Source: Candidatus Sumerlaeota bacterium
Lineage (GTDB): Bacteria > Sumerlaeota > Sumerlaeia > MVZB01 > JAJFLK01
Direction: 5' to 3'
NCBI GenBank assembly: GCA_021772735.1
Contig: JAJFLK010000068.1
Coordinates: 1 to 17,540, forward strand
DNA length: 17,540 nt
The notes below the pieces were generated by a model that was not told where the DNA came from, made no database searches, and saw nothing but the letters and a program-made list of their open reading frames with translations. A program made the position numbers and the translations under genes. Shown here piece after piece: positions 6,675 through 13,549 of this stretch (the stretch's first letter is position 1; each line of letters starts with the position of its first letter).

Positions 6675-8291
6675 ATGTCGTTCAGCCCATTGCTACCCCT
6701 TGCTCGGTTGATCCCGTGCGCGTCGAGCCTGTCGCATTGGACGCGGTTGAGCGCATGCGGCCTGGCCCTCGTGTGGGCTTTCATTCTTTGTCCGCGTTGG
6801 AGTTTCGCGCAGGAGATCGCGCTGGCCGGGACGGTCACGGGAGTCTCTCGCGTCCCTGATCCAGCAGAGGCGGGATACAAGGATTGCCTGACGCACGTTC
6901 GATTTCGCGTCGACACCGTGTATTCGGTCAAGTCCGATCATTCCGTCAAAGCCCTGGATGTCAGCAAGCTCGGCGAGACGGACATCATCGTCTGCATGTG
7001 GGGCTTTCGCGATGGCGTGCTCGAACCACCCGCCGGGCTGCGACCCGGTAATTGGGCGAGGCTGGCGCTCATTCCATTCGATCAGGTCGAGCGCCAGTAT
7101 GATTCGCTCATGCGTGTGGACGATATCGGGGATTATGAACTCCCGGTTTTTTGGGCTACCGGCCAGGAGTTATTCGCCTCGGATCCCGGCGGCTCGGGCG
7201 ATGGCGAATCCGAAGCCGGTGCGGAAGATTCGGCGCCCGGCAGGATGCTTCCGCACTCAGCCGTCACATGGGCGTATGGCCCGGCCGCGCCGATCGAGTT
7301 TGCCGAGCTGACCCGATTTTTTTCAAAGGGGCGGCGGGCGGGCGAACGGCCGACGCGACTGCGTCCCACCGTTCGACGTATCGTCGAAATCCTCCGATCG
7401 CGCGGAGGAGAACGATTTAATTCGCCCGATGGCGCGTTCGTTTTTTATCATTACAAATATCTGTATACGCCGGATTTCTGGATTGCGCCGGCGGGCTCCC
7501 AGACGCCTCCGGATCGTGCACCGCTGAGGATCATTACGGACTTTCACGCGCAGCTTCGTTCTCTTGGCGTCGAGCTGATCCTGCTTTTCCCGCCACGCGC
7601 GGCGGCGGTCTTTCCGGATCGAGCGACGGGTCTCGATTATGATTACGGTCGCGACGGTCGAGTGGACATTTATTTCGAGAAGTTCACCGGCGAGCTGGAG
7701 CACGGAGGGATTCGCGTCCTGGACATCCATTCGGCCCTTATGGCCGAGAGGTATGAGACCGGAGCGGACGGAACGGCTTACCCGGTCTACACGCCGGACG
7801 ACGAGCACTGGTCGCCGCGCGGGGTGCAGATCACTGCGGACCTGATTGCGGATCAAATCCGCGACATGGATTGGTATCGGACTGCGAAATCCTCGAATTT
7901 ATTACCTCAATTCCTGCACGAAGAGCGTGATGAGGTCTATAAGCCCGGCGATTTCGCGCCGCGCCTGTATCACCGGATAATCCCCGACGACCCGAGCGAT
8001 TCCATCCTCAACATGTACGCCCATGACGCGAAGGTCATTCTGATGGGAGATAGTTTCACGAGAATGTATGAAGAGCGGGGCGCTGACTTGCACAGTCATC
8101 TGGTCGCGCAATTGAGCCTTCCGGTTTTTGTGATCGGACATCACGGCGCCGAGGCGCACACGAACGCGCGTCGTCACGCCGCCAACCGCACCCACTGGGA
8201 AAACGTCGAAGTTGTGATCTGGGAGATCGCCGTGGACTTCCTGGCCGAGCGTCGCCCGGGAACCTGGACTCCCGTCAATTTGCTGAAGTGA
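6675..8291 (+). CDS. Exported AlgX/AlgJ-like SGNH-fold protein with an extra N-terminal domain
   Basis: A 538-residue protein. A long N-region and hydrophobic stretch (about 25-43) end in SFA-QE, giving predicted signal peptidase cleavage after A45. Residues 46-165 form a beta-rich segment I do not recognise. The rest (about 235-520) matches the AlgX/AlgJ SGNH domain, with D376 and H378 in DDEHWSPRG and the nucleophile S460 in MGDSFTRMY. In AlgX/AlgJ these residues act in O-acetylation of exopolysaccharide, while some relatives only hydrolyse or bind. The product is therefore a candidate periplasmic polysaccharide O-acyltransferase or esterase. No MBOAT (AlgI) partner lies nearby. AGAGG is only three bases from the ATG, so the start is moderately certain. 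It converges with a second SGNH gene. Confidence 0.75.
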   Translation: MSFSPLLPLARLIPCASSLSHWTRLSACGLALVWAFILCPRWSFAQEIALAGTVTGVSRVPDPAEAGYKDCLTHVRFRVDTVYSVKSDHSVKALDVSKLGETDIIVCMWGFRDGVLEPPAGLRPGNWARLALIPFDQVERQYDSLMRVDDIGDYELPVFWATGQELFASDPGGSGDGESEAGAEDSAPGRMLPHSAVTWAYGPAAPIEFAELTRFFSKGRRAGERPTRLRPTVRRIVEILRSRGGERFNSPDGAFVFYHYKYLYTPDFWIAPAGSQTPPDRAPLRIITDFHAQLRSLGVELILLFPPRAAAVFPDRATGLDYDYGRDGRVDIYFEKFTGELEHGGIRVLDIHSALMAERYETGADGTAYPVYTPDDEHWSPRGVQITADLIADQIRDMDWYRTAKSSNLLPQFLHEERDEVYKPGDFAPRLYHRIIPDDPSDSILNMYAHDAKVILMGDSFTRMYEERGADLHSHLVAQLSLPVFVIGHHGAEAHTNARRHAANRTHWENVEVVIWEIAVDFLAERRPGTWTPVNLLK

Positions 8292-8318
8292 AAGAAATGA
8301 ATCAGAATAAATTGAACG

Positions 8319-8341
8319 GGGCGTCTGAGAATCAGGCGCCC
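8319..8341. terminator. Stem-loop between convergent genes, possible bidirectional terminator
   Basis: GGGCGTCTGA (8319-8328) pairs with TCAGGCGCCC (8332-8341) across a GAA loop, with one G-U pair in the plus-strand RNA. It covers the stop codon of the minus-strand SGNH gene. On the minus strand it is followed by an AT-rich run (TTCAATTTATTC) without a clean T tract. The position between convergent stops favours a terminator role. Confidence 0.45.
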
Positions 8342-9276
8342 AGAGCGTCGCTGAGAATTTCAACCAGGCGAGTATATCCGCCGTCGTTCGGATGCAGTCC
8401 GTCTTCGAGGAGGGATTCCCAGCCCGAAGACGCCTCAAATTCTCGGCGCGCGTCAATCAACCGCAGCCCCTCGTCGCCCGTCGATTCGATCCACTGGCGG
8501 ATTGACGCCGCGACTTGCTCGTTGCGTACGTCGAGCTCCGGCTTGTCGCTGCGGGGCAGGGGAGTCAAAACCTGGACGACGGATTCGGGGCTCTTGCTCC
8601 GGATCTGTCCGATGATCGCCCGAATATTTTCAAACGACTCATCGGCTGTAAGCCGATCGTTCGTCCCGATCAGGATGACGTAAGTTTCGGCCTCGACGAT
8701 CCGATAGGCTCGATCGAGCACATCGCGAGTTGATTCGCCGGGGATCGATTCGTGGCGGAAGCCCTCGGAATCGCGGATCGAGCCGACAAAGCGAACGTTC
8801 GGATTACGGGCGGAGAGGCGTCCTCGGAGTCCGTGGCCCTCACCCCAGAAAATACTGTCGCCAATCATCGCGACATTGCGCTGGTGGACGACGTTGATCC
8901 GCACGCCGAGGCCATCGATTGAATTCAGCGCGGCCTGCCCGAGGAATGTAGGCCCCGATGCATCTGCGGTGATCGTATCTGTCGCGACCTCGGCATTCAT
9001 ATCAATATGGAGGCTTGAATCCGAAAGATAGGTGGCCGTGGTTGCCAGCGAATCACTAGGTTCGGCGCGGCCCTGGATCAGAAGCCCCGCAATCGCAATC
9101 ACGACAGCCCCGGAGAGCAGAATCGGCGTGAGGCTCCTGGCGACTAGCTCGGACAAGCTCTGTATGGCTGCGTTCGGGCGCGCCTGGTCCGCTTCGGCGC
9201 GACGCAGTTTTTCGTCACGCGTTCTCCGGTCCAAATAGTCCGGATCGTCAAGGAACTTTGAGCGAACTGCGATCAT
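8332..9276 (-). CDS. Membrane-anchored SGNH/GDSL-type hydrolase
   Basis: A 314-residue protein. A charged cytoplasmic N-terminus (1-46) and one transmembrane helix (about 50-66) precede a linker and an SGNH hydrolase domain (about 130-314). The four SGNH blocks are visible: AMIGDSIFWGEG with S141, SIPGES with G180, LIGTNDR with N206, and DGLHPND with D292 and H295. The catalytic set of a serine esterase or lipase-like hydrolase is therefore complete, presumably facing the periplasm. The substrate is unknown; acetyl esters of surface glycans are one possibility given the adjacent AlgX-like gene. The ribosome site is weak (GAAAG about 14 bases upstream). The structured intergenic region 9301-9443 lies upstream of its start and may hold its control signals. 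Confidence 0.82.
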   Translation of the reverse strand: MIAVRSKFLDDPDYLDRRTRDEKLRRAEADQARPNAAIQSLSELVARSLTPILLSGAVVIAIAGLLIQGRAEPSDSLATTATYLSDSSLHIDMNAEVATDTITADASGPTFLGQAALNSIDGLGVRINVVHQRNVAMIGDSIFWGEGHGLRGRLSARNPNVRFVGSIRDSEGFRHESIPGESTRDVLDRAYRIVEAETYVILIGTNDRLTADESFENIRAIIGQIRSKSPESVVQVLTPLPRSDKPELDVRNEQVAASIRQWIESTGDEGLRLIDARREFEASSGWESLLEDGLHPNDGGYTRLVEILSDALGA

Positions 9277-9561
9277 GATTCGAGCTGAGAACTTTCGCTG
9301 ATTCGGCCGAGGTGGCCAAGTCCGGACAGCCGCTTCGCCTGCCCTTCAGGCATTAAGACCCGGCGAATGCCGTCCGGGTTTGGTCCAGTTGTATGATGAC
9401 CGCACGCCAATAGGCAATCATAAAATGACGCTCGTGTCATCATTTCTTCATCGGCGATCGCCTTGATGCACTTAAGCGATGTATTTTGAATCAGTTATGG
9501 ATTTTGCTAATTCGGGGCGATTGCGGGGCAAGGGGCCCCACTTCGGGAGCCAGCTGTCTGA
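9277..9561. other. Structured intergenic region upstream of the SGNH gene
   Basis: A 285-base stretch after the HD gene and before the SGNH gene, both on the minus strand. It has a cluster of short hairpins (9303-9380): GGCC-5nt-GGCC, the palindrome GTCCGGAC at 9320-9327, GCCTG-5nt-CAGGC at 9337-9351, and ACCCGG-10nt-CCGGGT at 9358-9379. Beyond these lies an inverted repeat, ATGATGAC (9393-9400) with GTCATCAT (9436-9443). No reading frame is convincing. The hairpins may terminate the HD transcript or shape the SGNH leader. Confidence 0.45.
9393..9443. promoter_or_regulatory. Operator-like inverted repeat (ATGATGAC / GTCATCAT)
   Basis: Two 8-base arms, perfect reverse complements, are separated by 35 bases. 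A third half-site, ATGAC at 9425-9429, makes a tight inner inverted repeat with GTCAT at 9436-9440 (6-base spacer). The flanks are AT-rich. The arrangement looks like a repressor or activator site with an auxiliary half-site, controlling the SGNH gene 160 bases away. The regulator is unknown. Confidence 0.35.
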
Positions 9562-10338
9562 TTATTCATTGAATGGGGAGCTCTTGATCCTGCCTCGAAA
9601 CTGGAGCCAGCGGTCCAAAAAGCGGGCGCGAGACGCCGGGCAGGCGGTGGCCTGGTCCTTCCAGAGCCGGCTGACCTCATTTTTGAGGCCGAGACGCGGG
9701 TGCAATTCGAGAGCGCGCCGGACGTCGTCATTCGGCAATTCCCAGAACCTCAAACCTGTAATGTCCGCAGCAGCGCCCGCATTCAGCAGATGGGCTTCAT
9801 GCCCGTGCCGGGGATCGACCCTTACATTGAGATGGAGCGAGATTGCCTCTGCCAGCTTGTCGCCCCGCCTGTCTTCCCAGCCCTGGGATGAAACGAAATC
9901 GCGCGCGGCTTTGGAGCCGTGAACGGCAAAACAGCAGGTGCCGGGTCGAGATTTTGAATATTGCTCGGCCAATCCAAGATCGTGGAGAAGGCAAGCCACG
10001 TAAAGCAGTTCGGCGTCGAATTTCATCGATTCGAGCGATCCGAAGACCCTGGCCCAGAGCCAGGTTCGGACGCAGTGGTTGAGCAACGCCGCCGATGAGG
10101 CCCCGGCACACAGGGCCTCGGCTGCCTGGGCTGTGCTCGAATCCGGCGGCTTCATGTCGGTCGCGTCCAACACCGACGCTCCGGCGTCGTGCAGCCCGAG
10201 TTTCCATCGAGTCTGCGTCGGCAGAACCCGCAATTGCAGGACCGTCGCCTGCCAGAGCATTGCGATCCGCTCGGCCCAGATCAAAGCCCCGCCCGTGGCT
10301 TCGGCCCACGCCAGCGTTCCGACTTCGGGTCTCTTCAT
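9562..10338 (-). CDS. HD-domain protein, cyanamide-hydratase-like
   Basis: A 258-residue soluble protein with a single HD metal-binding domain. The motifs are NHCVRTWLWARVFG (H88), ELLYVACLLHDLGLAEQ (H119-D120), AISLHLNV (H169) and HLLNAGAAADITGLRFWELP. This series matches the HD subfamily that includes fungal cyanamide hydratase (urea-forming nitrile hydration) and many bacterial relatives of unknown substrate. The family call is good; cyanamide itself as substrate is only a guess. GGGGGGA lies ten bases before the ATG. The gene starts 23 bases after the P450 stop on the same strand, so the two are almost certainly co-transcribed, hinting that the HD protein acts on, or upstream of, the P450 substrate. 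Confidence 0.75.
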   Translation of the reverse strand: MKRPEVGTLAWAEATGGALIWAERIAMLWQATVLQLRVLPTQTRWKLGLHDAGASVLDATDMKPPDSSTAQAAEALCAGASSAALLNHCVRTWLWARVFGSLESMKFDAELLYVACLLHDLGLAEQYSKSRPGTCCFAVHGSKAARDFVSSQGWEDRRGDKLAEAISLHLNVRVDPRHGHEAHLLNAGAAADITGLRFWELPNDDVRRALELHPRLGLKNEVSRLWKDQATACPASRARFLDRWLQFRGRIKSSPFNE

Positions 10339-10361
10339 TTGACGGTAATCCCCCCGACCTC

Positions 10362-11750
10362 TTAATTGATCCGTTCGAGCCGGATTGGCAGGCCGTCAAG
10401 AGGTTTGGAGATCGGCGCTTCGAGGACCGGCATCTCATATCCTTCAGGAATCGACCAGCGGTAACGCAGCACGAGCTGGTGCATGATCGCGCGGATCTGA
10501 GTCTCGGCGAATCGATATCCGATGCACAGGTGCGGCCCTCCGCCGAAGGGAATGAAAGAGTGCGTGTGGCGTTCGTGCTCGGCGCGCTCCGGGGAGAATC
10601 GTTCGGGGTCCCAAATCTCGGGATCCGTCCACCACTCGGGCATGTAGTGAGTGTGTATGGGATAGATCGAGACCATCGTCTTCGGCGGGATGCGATATCC
10701 GCCGTATTCAATCTCGACGTTGGTCTCGCGGATTATTGCGGGCAGAGGCGGATACATCCGGAGCGCCTCACGCAGGACCATCGTGTGTTGCTCAAAATTG
10801 TCGAGATCGTCGAACCCGGCGTGCTCGGCGCCCAGGGCGCGGCTTTCCTCGCGCAGGCGATCCTGCCACTCGGGATGCTTGGCGAGGCGGTAGATCATCG
10901 AGCTCATCGTGCTGGTGGTCGTGTCGTGCGCGGCCATCATCAGGAAGATCATGTGGTCGATAACTTCGCTATCGGAGAAAGTGCCGCCTTCCTCGGATTC
11001 GGCGTGGCACAGGCGGCTGAACGTATCGGTTTCTTGGGATGCGCGCTTGCGTTCCATCATTTTCTTGAGGTAGCCGATCATGAACTTGCGGCCGTTGATG
11101 CCCCGCGTGTAGGTCAAGCCGGGAATCGGAACGCGCAGGATGGACATCGATGAGCCGACCATATCGATGAACGCCTTGTTCATCTGGTCGGCTTCGGGGC
11201 CGGATTCGGTCCCGATGAAGATCGATGTGGCGATATCGAGCGTAAGTTTCTTGATGGCGGAAAACGCCAGGAGCTGTCCATCCGACGTGTGGATTTCACC
11301 TCGCCCATTGGCGCCGGTCTGATCCCAGGCTTCAATCCCCTCGGCGATTTTGGGGTTCATACGATCCAGATAGGCTTTGAGAACGGGCTGCTTGAATGCC
11401 TGGAGCATGATCTTGCGATGGTGCTTGTGGTCTTCACCGTCGCGAAGCAGCAGACCGTTGGGGAAGACGTGCCCCATGATTTGCGTCCAGGGGCGGCGCG
11501 CCGAGAATCGACGTTCCTTGTCATGAAGAACGAGCCGGTTCGCATCGGGGCCGAACAGCGTGCAGGTGCGCATGATGCCGAGCCCATGGATCGAGACGAG
11601 CCCACGATCTTCGAATTTTTTGGTGATCAGCGCGCGCATATGCCGCGGGTCGAGCATACCCCGCAAAGACTCAATGGCTCCCGCTCGGGGAACTTCATTG
11701 AAGCGCCTGAGCTTTGTGGCCCCAGCCTCGGATGTGGATGCCTGGATCAT
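10362..11750 (-). CDS. Cytochrome P450
   Basis: A soluble bacterial P450 monooxygenase of 462 residues with every diagnostic element. These are the I-helix MMAAHDTTTSTM (D276-T277 for proton delivery), the K-helix ExxR pair E328/R331 in LREALRMYPPLP, the PERF-like DPERFSPERAE, and the heme loop FIPFGGGPHLCIGYRFAE with axial Cys C409. There is no N-terminal anchor. Class and substrate cannot be read from sequence; partner ferredoxin and reductase genes are absent here. AGGGGGGA lies twelve bases before the ATG. It leads the P450/HD-protein transcript and diverges from the HMGS-like/thiolase pair. A TTGACT box at 11801-11806 (minus strand) is a possible -35, but I see no good -10. Confidence 0.95.
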   Translation of the reverse strand: MIQASTSEAGATKLRRFNEVPRAGAIESLRGMLDPRHMRALITKKFEDRGLVSIHGLGIMRTCTLFGPDANRLVLHDKERRFSARRPWTQIMGHVFPNGLLLRDGEDHKHHRKIMLQAFKQPVLKAYLDRMNPKIAEGIEAWDQTGANGRGEIHTSDGQLLAFSAIKKLTLDIATSIFIGTESGPEADQMNKAFIDMVGSSMSILRVPIPGLTYTRGINGRKFMIGYLKKMMERKRASQETDTFSRLCHAESEEGGTFSDSEVIDHMIFLMMAAHDTTTSTMSSMIYRLAKHPEWQDRLREESRALGAEHAGFDDLDNFEQHTMVLREALRMYPPLPAIIRETNVEIEYGGYRIPPKTMVSIYPIHTHYMPEWWTDPEIWDPERFSPERAEHERHTHSFIPFGGGPHLCIGYRFAETQIRAIMHQLVLRYRWSIPEGYEMPVLEAPISKPLDGLPIRLERIN

Positions 11751-12088
11751 GTTTCTATGTGGTCCCCCCTGATTGCTATCCGATCGAACGCCTGACAGGG
11801 AGTCAATTTGCGAGCCTGCGAGATGCGCGATCGAGTCCTCAATTCAAGTCTTCAATATTTTCGGGCCAAATGATAACCGCAAGCGAACATAAATGGGAAG
11901 CCTTGGGCGATTGGCGACCGACTGGCCGGGCATGCATTGATGTGTGGACCCGAGCGGGATCCCAGGCAGGCGGAGGATTCGGAGAAGACGATTCCCTTGT
12001 CGCCGGCCGGACCCCTTGATACGCTGAGGGCTCTTGAGTCAGAACCAACTTGCGGGATCGGCTCGCCGGCGCGGGCCAGGGGGGAAAG
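11751..12088. other. Divergent intergenic region, shared control of P450 and thiolase pairs
   Basis: A 338-base stretch between divergent genes. I see no credible gene or tRNA. It holds the P450 ribosome site (AGGGGGGA), the TTGACT box at 11801-11806 read on the minus strand, an AT-richer core at about 11850-11895, and the GGGGGGAAAG ribosome site of the HMGS-like gene at the right end. No clear operator repeat was found. Confidence 0.45.
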
Positions 12089-13495
12089 ATGATCGGCATA
12101 ATCGCCTGCGGCGGATACGTTCCATACAACCGCCTCCAGCGCAGCGAAATTCAGAAGGAATTCGGGACGAATGGGCTCAAGGGCGAGCGCGCCATTGCGG
12201 GCTTCGACGAGGATTCAGCGACGATGGCCGTCGCCGCCTCGCTCAACGCCTTATCAAACGGAGCGGTCCGCGATCTTGCGGGTGTCTATTTCGCGACGAC
12301 CACCTCGCCATACGCAGAGAAGCAAAGCGATACCCTGATCGCCGCTGCGCTCGATCTTTCCGACCAGATTCGCACTGCCGAATTCACGAACACCCTGCGC
12401 GCGGGAACGACCGCCCTTCGCGCCGCTTTCGATTCCGTCACGGCCGGCGCCTCCTCGGTGCTGGTCACTGCGGGCGATATGCGGCCCGGCGGGGCATCGG
12501 GTCAGAACGAAGCGACGTTCGGAGACGCCGGCGCGGCGTTGATTATCGGGAGCGAAAACGTCCTGGCATCGGTCGTGGGCTCGGCGTCGATCGCACTCGA
12601 TATCGTCGACACTTGGCGCAACCAGGGCGATACGATGGTCCGCAACTGGGACGAGCGGTACCAGATGGCGTATGGATACGGCGAGGCCATCCCGCGCGTG
12701 CTCAAAGCCGTCTTCGAGGAGACGGGCGTCAAGGCCGAAGATATTTCAAAGGTGATCTTCCCGGTCGCGCCCAAGGCGCAGGCGCTTCTCTTGAAGCAGG
12801 GGTTCGAGCGCGGGCAGGTCGCCGATAGTCTGCTCAATGATGTCGGCCTGACCGGCGCGCCGCATCCGCTTCTCATGCTTGTAAATGAATTGGAGCAATC
12901 TTCGGCGGGGGATAAGATCCTCCTGCTCGGGTACGGCGAGGGCGCCGACGCGATCATCTTCGAGGTGCGGCCGGAAATTGCGAATTTCAAGCCGCGCCGC
13001 TCGGTCGCCGATCTGGTTGCTTCCAAACGAAACGACATCACCTATGCGACCTACCTGAAATGGCGTCAGCGCCTCGACACCGAACCGCCCCGGCGCCCCG
13101 AGCCCTCGCGGCCGTCTTCGCCGTTCATGCGCCGCCGGGCGAAAAACAACCTCGCGCTCTATGGCTCGCGATGCACCGCGTGCGGAACGCCACAGTTCCC
13201 CGCGCAGCGCGTCTGTTATAAGTGCCGCAAGCGTGACGAGATGGAGCCCTACGGATTCCGCGATAAATCCGGACGGTTGACGACCTGGAGCGCGGATTAC
13301 CTCTCCTATTCCTTGAGCCCGCCTGAGATCGTCGCGGTGATTGATTTCGAAGGTGGCGGGCGCATCATGTGCAACATGGCCGATACCCGCCCCGAACAGA
13401 TTGAGATCGGCCAGAACGTTGAGATGACGCTGCGCAAGATGTTCACCGCCGGCGGCATCCACAGTTACTTTTGGAAAGCGCAGAATATTCGCTAG
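12089..13495 (+). CDS. HMG-CoA-synthase-like thiolase-fold protein fused to a DUF35 Zn-ribbon/OB domain
   Basis: A 468-residue fusion. Residues 1-300 follow archaeal-type HMG-CoA synthase (MIGIIACGGYVPYNRL, EKQSDTLIAAALDL, EATFGDAGAALIIGSE, DKILLLGYGEGADAIIFEV). Residues 355-468 are DUF35: a zinc ribbon C362-x2-C365-x10-C376-x2-C379, then an OB-fold. By my alignment to the archaeal EFACKAGTA block, EFTNTLRAGTTAL puts Leu103 at the catalytic Cys. KVIFPVAP puts Pro225 at the catalytic His of VFHQPN. The protein is thus probably not a condensing enzyme itself. I chose the ATG at 12089 because GGGGGGAAAG precedes it; a TTG at 12050 would add a non-homologous leader. An SCP-x-type thiolase follows 54 bases later. 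In archaea, thiolase, HMGS and DUF35 form one complex. Confidence 0.82.
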   Translation: MIGIIACGGYVPYNRLQRSEIQKEFGTNGLKGERAIAGFDEDSATMAVAASLNALSNGAVRDLAGVYFATTTSPYAEKQSDTLIAAALDLSDQIRTAEFTNTLRAGTTALRAAFDSVTAGASSVLVTAGDMRPGGASGQNEATFGDAGAALIIGSENVLASVVGSASIALDIVDTWRNQGDTMVRNWDERYQMAYGYGEAIPRVLKAVFEETGVKAEDISKVIFPVAPKAQALLLKQGFERGQVADSLLNDVGLTGAPHPLLMLVNELEQSSAGDKILLLGYGEGADAIIFEVRPEIANFKPRRSVADLVASKRNDITYATYLKWRQRLDTEPPRRPEPSRPSSPFMRRRAKNNLALYGSRCTACGTPQFPAQRVCYKCRKRDEMEPYGFRDKSGRLTTWSADYLSYSLSPPEIVAVIDFEGGGRIMCNMADTRPEQIEIGQNVEMTLRKMFTAGGIHSYFWKAQNIR

Positions 13496-13549
13496 AATAA
13501 TCGGCAAGAGATTTGGTCACCACATCGGCCCGGAAAAGGAATCAGCGAA

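Noticed and set aside
9301..9385. tRNA-like string (GGTGGCCAAG followed by stem-loops)
   Set aside because: The D-arm-like start is suggestive, but the middle loop lacks the U33 position, no T-loop consensus follows, and the 3' side does not pair with the would-be acceptor stem.
9453..9462. GGCGATCGCC palindrome resembling the cyanobacterial HIP1 site
   Set aside because: A single occurrence; HIP1 is meaningful only when highly abundant, and gene content does not suggest a cyanobacterium.
10095..11153. Long open frame (about 350 codons) on the plus strand opposite the P450 and HD genes
   Set aside because: It spans two well-supported minus-strand genes and their junction, with no motif and no plausible start context.
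11777..11806. Sigma-70-type promoter for the P450 gene (TTGACT as -35)
   Set aside because: The hexamers at 17-19 base spacing (TCGGAT, CGGATA, GGATAG) match the -10 consensus poorly, so it is mentioned only as a possibility in the intergenic entry.
12050..12088. TTG at 12050 as start of the HMGS-like gene
   Set aside because: The extra 13 residues are not homologous, and a strong ribosome site directly precedes the ATG at 12089.
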